From NCBI RefSeq assembly GCF_030409805.1, contig NZ_JAUFQP010000010.1, positions 625,001 through 689,000 on the forward strand: a DNA stretch of 64,000 nt, written 5' to 3'. Position numbers and translations under genes: made by a program. Source of the DNA: Algibacter miyuki. GTDB taxonomy: Bacteria > Bacteroidota > Bacteroidia > Flavobacteriales > Flavobacteriaceae. How positions within the stretch are numbered: the stretch's first letter is position 1; each line of letters begins with the position of its first letter. Below, one piece after another: positions 35,829-44,303 of this stretch. Below the pieces are notes generated by a model. The model had not been told where the DNA came from. It saw only the letters and a program-made list of their open reading frames with translations, and made no database searches.

Positions 35829-37190
35829 CTAAGCTTTTATCCTCTGAATATAATTTCTAGCTTCTTTTAAAACTTTGGGAGCGAGTATAATAGTACTTAT
35901 CATGGTTGGAATAGCCATAAGCGCAAACACCCCATCAACAAGGTTAAGCATCGCGCTAAACGGCATTATTACCGCTAATACAATACTGAGAATATAAAGA
36001 TAATTATAATAGTGTTTTTTATCGGCCCCTATTAAAAAAGACAAACACTTGGAACCGTAATAAGAATACGAAAACAAAGACGATATACTAAAAATAGCCA
36101 CACAAACCATAAGTAAATACTTGCCATAAATTGGCATAGCGTGACTGAATGCCGAAGCTGTTAAACTCACGCCGTTATTATCTGTGGTTTCCCAAACCCC
36201 AGTAACTAAAATAGCTAAAGCGGTTAACGTACATACAATTAAAGTATCTATAGCTGGGCCTAACATAGCCACCAAACCTTCGCGTATAGGTTCGTTTGTT
36301 TTAGTGGCTCCGTGTGCCATGGGAGCGGTACCAATACCGGCTTCGTTTGAAAAAGCACCACGACGAATACCGAGTAGAATTAATGCACCTAAAACACCTC
36401 CTAAAAAAGGCTCGCCTTTAAAGTTGTTAGCCGCAAAAGCATCGGTAAAAATCATAAAAAAATATTTTGGAACCACCTCGTAATTGGAAATTAAAACAAA
36501 CAACACCAAAGCAAAATAGAGTATAACCATAGCCGGAACCAATTTAGATGCCGCAAGGCTTATTCGCTTTAACCCGCCAAGTATAATTACCGATGTAATA
36601 ATCACTAAAACTAGCGCTAAAATCAGGTTAGATTTCAATCCCACCGTAACACCGTTTGGAGTTAATACAATATCGTTTATAGCTTGTGTTAATTGGTTTA
36701 CATTAACAACCGGTAAAGCTCCAACTAAACCGCAAACACTAAACATTACAGCTAATGGTTTCCACGATTTCCCTAAACCTTCAGTAATAAAATACATTGG
36801 GCCACCTTGTAAATCGCCATTACTATCTTTTCCCCGAAACATCACCGCTAATGACGACGTGAAAAACTTGGTAGACATCCCGACAATGGCACTAACCCAC
36901 ATCCAAAACATAGCACCCGGGCCACCCAAAGAAATAGCGGCCGCAACACCTGCTATATTTCCCATACCAATGGTAGAAGACAAGGCAGTTGTTAAAGCTT
37001 TAAAATGTGAAATTTCTCCTGGATCATCTGGGTTGTCATATTTCCCTCTCAATACTTGAATCGCATGACCTAAATATCGAAAAGGTAAAAAACGTGATAC
37101 AACTAATAAATACAATCCGCCTCCAATAAGCAATAAAACTAGAGGTAACCCCCAAGCATAATCTGAAAATGTTTTAATGATTTTTTCCAT
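35829..37190 (-). CDS. Alanine/glycine:cation symporter (AGCS family)
   Basis: 453 residues, about 10-11 membrane helices. The signature GMGNIAGVAAAISLGGPGAMFWMW, KDSNGDLQGGPMYFI, RRGAFSNEAGIGTAPMAHG and the C-terminal MLNLVDGVFALMAIPTMIS segments identify the AGCS family (PF01235). It imports D/L-alanine or glycine with Na+ or H+. It is a single-gene unit, 189 bp upstream of the symporter pair and on the same strand. No glycine riboswitch was seen in the short leader. Confidence 0.95.
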   Translation of the reverse strand: MEKIIKTFSDYAWGLPLVLLLIGGGLYLLVVSRFLPFRYLGHAIQVLRGKYDNPDDPGEISHFKALTTALSSTIGMGNIAGVAAAISLGGPGAMFWMWVSAIVGMSTKFFTSSLAVMFRGKDSNGDLQGGPMYFITEGLGKSWKPLAVMFSVCGLVGALPVVNVNQLTQAINDIVLTPNGVTVGLKSNLILALVLVIITSVIILGGLKRISLAASKLVPAMVILYFALVLFVLISNYEVVPKYFFMIFTDAFAANNFKGEPFLGGVLGALILLGIRRGAFSNEAGIGTAPMAHGATKTNEPIREGLVAMLGPAIDTLIVCTLTALAILVTGVWETTDNNGVSLTASAFSHAMPIYGKYLLMVCVAIFSISSLFSYSYYGSKCLSFLIGADKKHYYNYLYILSIVLAVIMPFSAMLNLVDGVFALMAIPTMISTIILAPKVLKEARNYIQRIKA

Positions 37191-37279
37191 ATTTTTTTTG
37201 TAGATTTTATAAATATATTAATTTACAAACAGACCTTTACAGTTATTAAAAGTATATTTATATTTTAAAGCTAATTGTA

Positions 37280-38371
37280 TTGCAAACCAATCGTATATAT
37301 TTTATTGACGCTGTTCGTGCATTTGCCATTTTAATGATGTTGCAAGGACATTTTATCGATAATCTACTTGCCCCCATGTACCGAGATGACACCAATGTGT
37401 TTTATAACATTTGGCATTACCTCCGTGGCATTACGGCTCCAACATTTTTCACCATCTCAGGACTTGTTTTTTCCTATTTACTCCTGCGTGCTTATGCTAA
37501 AGGCGACGACAAACCTCGAATTAAAAAAGGTGTGTTCCGAGGTTTATTGCTACTGCTCATTGGTTACGGATTGCGTTTAGATATTTTTAATTGGCTTTCC
37601 GGTAATTTTAATAACCGTTTTTTTGTTGTTGATGTTTTACAATGTATTGGCTTGGCTCTAATTACGTTAGTTGGTTTACACTTAATATTGAAAAAATACA
37701 ACTATCTTTTTTCTATTGTTTTAGTTATTTTAGGTACACTATGTTTTCTATCTGAACCACTTTATAGAGATTTAAACACGGAAAATATCCCAATCATCTT
37801 CGCTAACTATATAACAAAGTCTAACGGCTCCGTTTTTACCATTTTACCATGGATAGGCTACTCCTTTTTTGGTGCTTTTATTTCCACAGTATTCTTTAGG
37901 CATGTGCATCGCGACCGCTTTAAAATAATTGCCATTGCTACTTTTTTCATCACAGGATATTTCCTTATTTATCAATCGTCTGACCTTCTTGTAAAGCTAA
38001 GTCAATCAACAAATATTGAACTCTTTAAACAATGTGCTTATTATAACTACCTTTTTACCAGACTCGGTAATACCTTAATTCTATTTGGTCTATTTTATAG
38101 TTTAGAACCTTTTTTGAAACAATCTATAATTTCTAGAATAGGCGAAAAAACATTATCCATTTACGTCATTCATTTTATTATACTTTACGGAAGTTTCACA
38201 GGCTTAGGGCTTAATCGCTTTTTAAGAAAATCCTTAGCCCCAACCGAAGCTATAATTGGCGCAATTCTTTTTATGATTGTGGTATGCTTAATCGCGTTTC
38301 ATTATGCGAAAACTAATGCTTTTATTTATAATTTAATTCGAAAAATGTCGGGTAAATTTAAAACACAATAA
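37280..38371 (+). CDS. DUF1624/heparan-alpha-glucosaminide N-acetyltransferase-like membrane protein
   Basis: 363 residues with roughly 10 membrane helices. The N-terminus RIYFIDAVRAFAILMMLQGHFIDNL has the catalytic-histidine helix (GHF) of this acyltransferase superfamily, and the IKKGVFRGLLLLLIGYGLRLD block is typical. The start is a TTG at 37280, used because it gives the family N-terminus. Family members transfer acetyl groups across membranes onto sugars, but the Bacteroidota subgroup lacks a defined substrate. It is divergent from the alanine symporter gene and 11 bp upstream of the TfoX-like gene. Confidence 0.82.
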   Translation: MQTNRIYFIDAVRAFAILMMLQGHFIDNLLAPMYRDDTNVFYNIWHYLRGITAPTFFTISGLVFSYLLLRAYAKGDDKPRIKKGVFRGLLLLLIGYGLRLDIFNWLSGNFNNRFFVVDVLQCIGLALITLVGLHLILKKYNYLFSIVLVILGTLCFLSEPLYRDLNTENIPIIFANYITKSNGSVFTILPWIGYSFFGAFISTVFFRHVHRDRFKIIAIATFFITGYFLIYQSSDLLVKLSQSTNIELFKQCAYYNYLFTRLGNTLILFGLFYSLEPFLKQSIISRIGEKTLSIYVIHFIILYGSFTGLGLNRFLRKSLAPTEAIIGAILFMIVVCLIAFHYAKTNAFIYNLIRKMSGKFKTQ

Positions 38372-38382
38372 CACCTTCCATT

Positions 38383-38751
38383 ATGGCTTACGATGAATTT
38401 TTAGCAGATAGAATACGACGTGTTTTAAAAGATAAACAAATCTATTTTTCTGAACTTAAAATGATGGGAGGTCTATGCTTTAAGGTAGATAATAAAATGC
38501 TTTGCTACATTAATATTAACAAAGATTATGGTGATAGTTTGATTATGGCTCGTATTGGAAACATTGTTTATGAAAATCAGCTAAAAAAGCCTGAATGTTT
38601 ACCCATGAACTTCACAGGACGTCCCATGAAAGGTTATATTTATGTTACTCCGGATGGGTTTGATACAGAAGCTAATTTAGAGTATTGGATACAATTATGT
38701 TTAAATTTCAATCCGTTAGCTAAGGCAAGTAAACCAAAGCGGAAGAAGTAA
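38383..38751 (+). CDS. TfoX N-terminal-domain protein
   Basis: 122 residues. The order FLADRIRRVLKDK, SELKMMGGLCFKVDNKMLCYIN and GRPMKGYIYVTPDGFDTEANLEYWIQLCLNF matches the TfoX/Sxy N-terminal domain alone. The C-terminal domain of the competence activator Sxy is absent, so this is a TfoX-N stand-alone protein, frequent in bacteria, whose role is not established. It follows the DUF1624 gene by 11 bp. Confidence 0.9.
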   Translation: MAYDEFLADRIRRVLKDKQIYFSELKMMGGLCFKVDNKMLCYININKDYGDSLIMARIGNIVYENQLKKPECLPMNFTGRPMKGYIYVTPDGFDTEANLEYWIQLCLNFNPLAKASKPKRKK

Positions 38752-38825
38752 AAGGCTCCTTAAGCACCTAATCAAACCTCCCTATAAAAAGCTTTATCAT
38801 TTTTTTAAAAGTAATACTGTAAAAA

Positions 38826-38858
38826 AAATGGGCAATCTCGTTTAGAAATTGCCCATTT
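38826..38858. terminator. Bidirectional terminator
   Basis: AAATGGGCAAT pairs with ATTGCCCATTT (11 bp, 11-nt loop). On the minus strand the stem is followed by a T-run, ending the gene at 38888-40039; on the plus strand it can stop the TfoX transcript. Confidence 0.9.
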
Positions 38859-38887
38859 ATACTATTTTTATTTATGAATCTCACATA

Positions 38888-40039
38888 TTATAAAACCTCT
38901 TTTCTGCGAATATTAATTCGCATAGCACCTTCTATAGGCTTGTCTGACACTAATATTAAATAACCTCCGCCACCTGCACCTGCCAACTTCCACGCAAGCG
39001 CTTTGTCTTTGTACTTAGCAATTTCTTCATTAATTCTATCATTTAGCATAGCTGGAAACATTTTAGTTTGTGCCTTAAATGATTTTAAAAACCCTTCAGA
39101 AAATTTTTCTAAATCTTTATTTAGAATAGCATCCCACACATCATCAGCTGCATCTGTAAGTGCTTTAACATTTTCCTCATTGATATGTGTAACTTTTAAA
39201 AGATCGAGCCCTGGCTCCCTAGGCCATAATAATGCCATGTAAATATGATCTTCTAACCAAGCAAGTGTAGATTCTTCATGTATAGATTCAAATTTAATTG
39301 GCCAATATGCATTATCATATTGATGTCTAACTAAGCCAGGCATACAAATACCGATTGCATCTTGCGCACCAGAAATCATCGTAGACCCCGGGGTGTTTTC
39401 AAACTTGAAAAGGATTTCGGCCAGCTTTTCTGGCTTTTCCATTGGCAAGTAATATGGCCATATTTTTTTTGCTGCATTCCGAGTAGATGTAGACATACCA
39501 CATCTTTCATTATACTCAATTACAGGTTCTAATGATAAGGTTATAGCCCATCCTGATCCGTATTTTGAAACATAAGGCTGATCGATCCAAGTTCCTGCCA
39601 AATCTATTCTATATGGTAATGTACAGTTACCAGCAGACCGAATGGCTGTTGTTGACCGTTCTGGCAACCCTGCATCGGGTATTCTTTCTAATAATTTTAG
39701 CTCAATACCTAAACGAGTACATAATTCTTGTTTTTCTGGAGAAAACCCATCTTCATTTACAATAAAATAATCAGGCTTTAATTTAACAAGATCATCTTTA
39801 AAATCTAAAATACCAGACCCCGTATTTACAAAGGCCTCTTTTACATATCTAATAGCATTAATGGTATAAATTCTTTCTTGCTCTGAGTTTATAGTTTGAC
39901 GTCCTTTCAATTCATCTACCGTAGCATCAGACCCAATTCCTACATATAAATCACCATACTTTGCGGCTTCTTTAAAAAATGCTATATGCCCACTATGAAG
40001 CATATCGAAACAACCTGATACAAAAACTTTTTTACTCAT
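38888..40039 (-). CDS. Nucleotidyltransferase - GHMP-kinase-like fusion protein
   Basis: 383 residues. Residues 1-135 are a cytidylyltransferase-like domain: FVSGCFDMLHSGHIAFF with HxGH-type HSGH (15-18), GIGSD and RSTTAIR (128-134), the equivalent of the ISTS motif. Residues 139-383 are a short GHMP-kinase-like domain: PYRIDLAGTWIDQP (fucokinase-like motif 1) and AGAGGGGY (353-360, motif 3). The phosphate-binding motif 2 is altered (GSTMISGAQDA instead of GLGSS). It may phosphorylate a sugar and then attach a nucleotide, in the manner of FKP or HldE but with a different domain mix. It is flanked by its own terminator and 93 bp from purC. Activity of the kinase half is uncertain. Confidence 0.82.
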   Translation of the reverse strand: MSKKVFVSGCFDMLHSGHIAFFKEAAKYGDLYVGIGSDATVDELKGRQTINSEQERIYTINAIRYVKEAFVNTGSGILDFKDDLVKLKPDYFIVNEDGFSPEKQELCTRLGIELKLLERIPDAGLPERSTTAIRSAGNCTLPYRIDLAGTWIDQPYVSKYGSGWAITLSLEPVIEYNERCGMSTSTRNAAKKIWPYYLPMEKPEKLAEILFKFENTPGSTMISGAQDAIGICMPGLVRHQYDNAYWPIKFESIHEESTLAWLEDHIYMALLWPREPGLDLLKVTHINEENVKALTDAADDVWDAILNKDLEKFSEGFLKSFKAQTKMFPAMLNDRINEEIAKYKDKALAWKLAGAGGGGYLILVSDKPIEGAMRINIRRKEVL

Positions 40040-40132
40040 TTAATGAAATTTTAAAATTAATTCAAAATACTATTATGTACAATAATCTCTTTAATGTATT
40101 AAAACTCGTAGGGATGGTGAGATATATACTTT

Positions 40133-41077
40133 CTATTTTAAATACGCTAAAACATTAGTTTCAATACGCTCTTGAATATTAGAAACATCTGCTTTTACAA
40201 AAGTTTCTCCAGTAATATTTTCATAAAGCTCAATATAACGATCGGATACCGATTGAATATATTCATCGCTCATAACAGGTACTGTTTGCCCTTCTAAACC
40301 TTGAAAATTGTTAGCAATTAACCACTGACGTACAAACTCTTTAGAAAGTTGTTTTTGAGCTTCACCTTTTTCTTGACGCTCTTGGTAACCTTCTGCATAA
40401 AAGTAACGTGAAGAATCTGGTGTATGAATTTCATCTATTAAGACAATTTTTCCGTCTTTAGTTTTTCCAAATTCGTACTTTGTATCTACTAAAATTAATC
40501 CACGAGAAGCTGCTATCTCCGTTCCTCTTTGAAATAATTTACGTGTGTAATCTTCTAAAACTAAATAATCTTCTTCTGAAACAATACCGCGCTTTAAAAT
40601 ATCTTCACGAGAAATATCTTCATCATGATCTCCCATTTCTGCTTTTGTTGCCGGAGTAATTATTGGGTTTGGAAACTTATCATTTTCCTTCATCCCTTCT
40701 GGCATGGTAACGCCACAAAGTATGCGTTTGCCTGATTTATATTCACGTGCTGCATGACCAGACATATAACCACGAATAACCATTTCTACCTTGTAAGGCT
40801 CGCATAAATGACCAACTGCTACATTTGGATCGGGTGTTGCCGTTAACCAATTAGGAACAATATCCTTCGTGGCGTCCATCATTTTTGTAGCGATTTGGTT
40901 TAATATTTGCCCTTTATAAGGAATTCCTTTTGGCATAACCACGTCAAAGGCAGATAAACGATCGGTAGCGACCATAACTAGTTCGTTATCATTAATATTA
41001 TATACGGCTCTTACTTTTCCTTTGTACAGACTTTTTTGTCCTGGAAAATTGAAATTGGTGTCAGTAATTGTGTTCAT
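40133..41077 (-). CDS. purC: Phosphoribosylaminoimidazole-succinocarboxamide synthase
   Basis: 314 residues, matching the longer eukaryote-like/Bacteroidota PurC. The motifs [49 protein letters not shown] and [15 protein letters not shown] define SAICAR synthetase, step 8 of de novo purine synthesis: CAIR plus aspartate plus ATP gives SAICAR. It has a good promoter just upstream (41103-41129). No other purine gene is adjacent. Confidence 0.97.
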   Translation of the reverse strand: MNTITDTNFNFPGQKSLYKGKVRAVYNINDNELVMVATDRLSAFDVVMPKGIPYKGQILNQIATKMMDATKDIVPNWLTATPDPNVAVGHLCEPYKVEMVIRGYMSGHAAREYKSGKRILCGVTMPEGMKENDKFPNPIITPATKAEMGDHDEDISREDILKRGIVSEEDYLVLEDYTRKLFQRGTEIAASRGLILVDTKYEFGKTKDGKIVLIDEIHTPDSSRYFYAEGYQERQEKGEAQKQLSKEFVRQWLIANNFQGLEGQTVPVMSDEYIQSVSDRYIELYENITGETFVKADVSNIQERIETNVLAYLK

Positions 41078-41102
41078 TAGAAGTAAACTGTTGTTTATTG
41101 TG

Positions 41103-41129
41103 CAAATGTAATTTGTTTACTATCACCAA
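41103..41129 (-). promoter_or_regulatory. purC promoter (Bacteroidota -33/-7 type)
   Basis: On the minus strand TTG (41127-41129), a 16-bp spacer and TACATTTG (41103-41110) match the TTG / TAnnTTTG architecture. The spacer is slightly short of the usual 17-23 bp. It lies 26 bp upstream of the start codon. Confidence 0.55.
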
Positions 41130-41142
41130 ACAAGTCTAAATA

Positions 41143-41172
41143 AAAAAAGGAGAAATGTAAATTTCTCCTTCT
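41143..41172 (-). terminator. Terminator after the small beta-barrel gene
   Basis: AAGGAGAAAT pairs with ATTTCTCCTT in both directions, with a short loop, and the minus strand continues into TTTTTTTA. It ends the gene at 41199-41708. Confidence 0.88.
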
Positions 41173-41198
41173 TAAGCATTATTAAATACTATTGTGAT

Positions 41199-41708
41199 TT
41201 ATTTAAACCTGATATTATAGGTAACTCCGACACCAACATTTTGCACATCAACATCGTATTCTGCAAACGTATTTTGATAATAAGCATAGAAATTCCAATC
41301 TTTATTATGGTAACCAATTTGAGGATTAACATATAATCCGCCATCATTATTTTCAACATTAGTTAAAAAACCATATCCAACATCTGTTCCTAAAAACAAA
41401 CCATTTGGTGTAAAATAATAACGAACGAAACCTGCTGCGGGAATCACTCCAAAATCATCAATATCATCTTTTCCAAAAAAGTGATTATAACCTGACGCTA
41501 CTCCAACCCCAATATTAGGATTAATTAAATATTGCCCTCTTAAATCTAAACCTAAAGAGTAGGAAGACACATCACTTGCATCGCCTACAGGTATTCCTGT
41601 TATTATACCTGCCTTTAACCAAGAGTTATCCGAAGTTATTTCTACATCTTCCTGTGCAAAAACTGAGTTAAAACCTAATAAAACTGCTACTAAAAGTATT
41701 TTTTTCAT
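41199..41708 (-). CDS. Small outer-membrane beta-barrel protein
   Basis: 169 residues. A signal peptide ends SVFA (cleavage about residue 18). The rest is an 8-strand-type barrel with alternating residues (YSLGLDLRGQYLI, FVRYYFTPNGLFLGTDVGYGF) and a C-terminal strand ending in arginine-phenylalanine-lysine (NIRFK). It looks like an OmpX/OmpW-type porin-like protein of unknown ligand. It sits between purC and phoH, each separated by terminators, so it forms its own transcript. Confidence 0.88.
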   Translation of the reverse strand: MKKILLVAVLLGFNSVFAQEDVEITSDNSWLKAGIITGIPVGDASDVSSYSLGLDLRGQYLINPNIGVGVASGYNHFFGKDDIDDFGVIPAAGFVRYYFTPNGLFLGTDVGYGFLTNVENNDGGLYVNPQIGYHNKDWNFYAYYQNTFAEYDVDVQNVGVGVTYNIRFK

Positions 41709-41856
41709 AATATATTTCGTTTAAAATTATATGCAAATTTCCAAAACTTAGACTTAAAAAAGTTACAGGATTATAGGTAATGCTTATAGAATTATAGGGT
41801 AAATTTCCGTTAGAAACACTAAGTCAATATGTTATAATTAAAAAGATCTGAAATAA

Positions 41857-41883
41857 CAAAAGCCAGTTAAAAACTGGCTTTTG
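41857..41883 (-). terminator. Terminator after phoH
   Basis: CAAAAGCCAGTT pairs with AACTGGCTTTTG around a 3-nt loop, with T-rich sequence after it on the minus strand. It lies 30 bp after the phoH stop. Confidence 0.9.
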
Positions 41884-41912
41884 CTTTATGCTTTAAATAA
41901 ACGGTATAGATA

Positions 41913-42866
41913 TTAATCTATATTCTCAATACTTTTATAAGCTTCAATTACTTTTTTAACGAGTTTATGGCGAACAACATCTTTATCGTCAAGAAAAATC
42001 ATGCCGACACCTTCTACGTTTTTCAAAATTAAAAGCGCTTCTTTTAGTCCAGAAATAGTACGCCTTGGTAAATCTATTTGTCCCGGATCTCCGGTTAATA
42101 AAAACTTGGCGTGTTTACCCATACGGGTTAAAAACATTTTCATTTGGGCATGTGTTGTATTTTGCCCTTCGTCTAAAATCACGAAAGCATTATCCAATGT
42201 TCTACCTCGCATAAAGGCTAAAGGAGCGATTTGAATGGTGCCATTTTCTATATATTGCGCTAGTTTTTCAGCAGGAATCATATCACGAAGCGCATCGTAA
42301 AGCGGTTGCATATAGGGGTCTAACTTCTCCTTTAAATCTCCGGGTAGAAAACCTAAATTCTCCCCTGCCTCTACCGCAGGACGTGTTAAAATAATCCGTT
42401 TTACTTCTCTGTTTTTTAGAGCTTGTACCGCCAATGCGACACCGGTATATGTTTTCCCTGTTCCGGCTGGCCCGATAGCAAAAACCATATCGTTTTTGTG
42501 CATGAGCTCAACCATTTTTCGTTGGTTGGCTGTTTGGGCTTTAATGGTTTTACCGCCTACGCCATGCACGATAATTTCACCTCCTTTAGAAGATGCGATA
42601 AAATCGTCACTGCTTTGGCTTGTTAAAACACGTTCAATAACATTTTCGTCTAACTTATTATATTTAGCAAAATGTTTGATGAGCATACTCATGCGACGAT
42701 TAAATTCGTCCAGCATTTCTTCTTCTCCAAAAGCTTTAATTTGGTTGCCTCTGGCTACAATTTTTAATTTAGGAAAGTATTTTTTTAAAAGTTCAATATT
42801 TACATTTTGTGCGCCAAAAAATTCTTTAGGCGTAATTTCTTCTAATTCAATGATGATTTCATTCAA
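41913..42866 (-). CDS. phoH: PhoH-family ATPase
   Basis: 317 residues. The N-terminal region (1-110) carries a KH-like segment in front of the PhoH core. The core has Walker A GPAGTGKT (in FAIGPAGTGKTYTG), RPAVEAGENLGFLPGDL, MRGRTLDNAFVILDEGQNTT with Walker B, and LTGDPGQIDLP. PhoH-like proteins are ATP-dependent RNA helicase/RNase partners in phosphate- or stress-linked RNA processing. It is divergent from the SAM hydrolase gene, 169 bp away. Confidence 0.95.
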   Translation of the reverse strand: MNEIIIELEEITPKEFFGAQNVNIELLKKYFPKLKIVARGNQIKAFGEEEMLDEFNRRMSMLIKHFAKYNKLDENVIERVLTSQSSDDFIASSKGGEIIVHGVGGKTIKAQTANQRKMVELMHKNDMVFAIGPAGTGKTYTGVALAVQALKNREVKRIILTRPAVEAGENLGFLPGDLKEKLDPYMQPLYDALRDMIPAEKLAQYIENGTIQIAPLAFMRGRTLDNAFVILDEGQNTTHAQMKMFLTRMGKHAKFLLTGDPGQIDLPRRTISGLKEALLILKNVEGVGMIFLDDKDVVRHKLVKKVIEAYKSIENID

Positions 42867-43035
42867 AGGCGTTGTTTTAATTTTAACTAAAATAGATATT
42901 AAAACCTCTCAATTTTCATTTAAAATATAAAAACGAAAACAAAAATTTATGTAGGTTTGTATCTCGTAAGTGTTCATCTCAAAAATACATAATTTTAGAT
43001 GACAAATCACTAAAAACATATCAACAATTTTGCTC

Positions 43036-43893
43036 ATGGCAATAATAACTTTAACAACTGATTTCGGGGAAAAAGACCACTTTACTGGCGCTACAAAAGG
43101 CGCTATTTATAGTGAATTGCCCGATGTTAATATTGTTGATATCTCGCACAATGTATCGCCATTTAGTATTCCGGAGGCCGCTTATATTATTCAGAATGCG
43201 TATAGTAGCTTCCCAAAAGGCACCATCCATATTATTGGTATTGACTCGGAGATTAACGCTGAAAACAAACATATTGCAGTTAAGTTAGACGACCATTATT
43301 TTATTTGCGCTAATAATGGGATTATGAGTATGATTTGCTCTGATATTGCTCCCGAAAAAATTGTTGAAATCAATATTCATGATAGGCTGCAAAGCAGTTT
43401 CCCGGTGCTCGATGTGTTTGTAAAAGTAGCTTGCCATATTGCACGTGGTGGCACTTTAGAGGTTATTGGAAAAACAATAAACAGCATAAAACCAATTAAA
43501 AATATTGAGCCTTTTGTTAAGGATGATAAAACTCAAATTATTGGTAGTATAATCTATATTGATAATTACGGCAACGTGATTACTAACATTAAACGCAGCT
43601 TTTTTGAAAGCATACAAAAAGGGCGCACCTTCGAAATTTCGGCTCGTAATTACAAGTTTAAAAAGATACACCAAAAATATAGCGACATTGTAAATTTTGA
43701 TATTCCTGCTGAAAAACGCCAAGATGAAGGTCGGAAATTAGTGGTTTTTAATTCGGGTGGTTTTCTAGAAATCTCAGTTTTTAAAAGCAACCCTTCTACC
43801 GTGGGAGGCGCATCTAGCTTGCTTGGCTTAGGTATTATGGACGCGGTTAGTATTAACTTTTCGGCCGAATCGGCGCTGCCAAACGCAATATAA
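43036..43893 (+). CDS. SAM hydrolase / SAM hydroxide adenosyltransferase (DUF62)
   Basis: 285 residues. ATG at 43036 is used; a TTG two codons earlier gives no better start. The family motifs are ITLTTDFGEKDHFTGA near the start (catalytic Asp of the TTDFG motif), VVDISHNVSPFSI, SDIGIDSE-type strands and IIYIDNYGNVITNI. Members hydrolyse S-adenosylmethionine to adenosine and methionine using a water-derived hydroxide. A role in SAM level control is plausible. The gene is followed at 103 bp by a monooxygenase-like gene and then gldFG. Confidence 0.9.
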   Translation: MAIITLTTDFGEKDHFTGATKGAIYSELPDVNIVDISHNVSPFSIPEAAYIIQNAYSSFPKGTIHIIGIDSEINAENKHIAVKLDDHYFICANNGIMSMICSDIAPEKIVEINIHDRLQSSFPVLDVFVKVACHIARGGTLEVIGKTINSIKPIKNIEPFVKDDKTQIIGSIIYIDNYGNVITNIKRSFFESIQKGRTFEISARNYKFKKIHQKYSDIVNFDIPAEKRQDEGRKLVVFNSGGFLEISVFKSNPSTVGGASSLLGLGIMDAVSINFSAESALPNAI

Positions 43894-43996
43894 TTGTTGG
43901 TTGTTGTTTATCTAAAAAGATTAATACTTTTACAAAAAGATATTATAAGCGGTTTTAAATTTGCCGTTTTTATTAAACATATCAAAACAAGAAACT

Positions 43997-44293
43997 ATGT
44001 TAGTCCGTATTGTTAAATTGGGTTTTTACAAACAAAATATTGATGTTTTTTTAAACAATTTTGAAAATAACAAAGCAAAAATTAGAGCGTTTGATGGTTG
44101 TACTTTTTTAGAACTGTACCGCGACAAAAATGACCCTGGTATATTTTTCACTTACAGTTATTGGGAAAGTGATGCACATTTACAAGCTTACCGAAAATCG
44201 GCTATTTTTAAATCGGCTTGGCGCACTATAAAACCCCTTTTTAGTATACGTCCCGAAGCTTGGAGCGTTGATAAATTAGAAACCTTAGATTAA
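43997..44293 (+). CDS. Antibiotic biosynthesis monooxygenase-domain protein
   Basis: 98 residues from ATG at 43997, a better start than an earlier ATG at 43961 whose extension lacks family similarity. The dimeric alpha-beta barrel pattern is seen: LVRIVKLGFYKQNIDVFL, CTFLELYRDKNDPGIFFTYSYWESDAHLQAYRKS. Members include quinol monooxygenases and heme-degrading enzymes; the specific role here is unknown. It is 10 bp upstream of the gldFG gene, so it may be co-transcribed with it. Confidence 0.82.
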   Translation: MLVRIVKLGFYKQNIDVFLNNFENNKAKIRAFDGCTFLELYRDKNDPGIFFTYSYWESDAHLQAYRKSAIFKSAWRTIKPLFSIRPEAWSVDKLETLD

Positions 44294-44303
44294 AACTACA
44301 TAC

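Noticed and set aside
38888..40039. Assignment as HldE (heptose kinase/adenylyltransferase)
   Set aside because: HldE has a PfkB kinase domain first and the nucleotidyltransferase second; here the nucleotidyltransferase is first and the other domain is GHMP-like.
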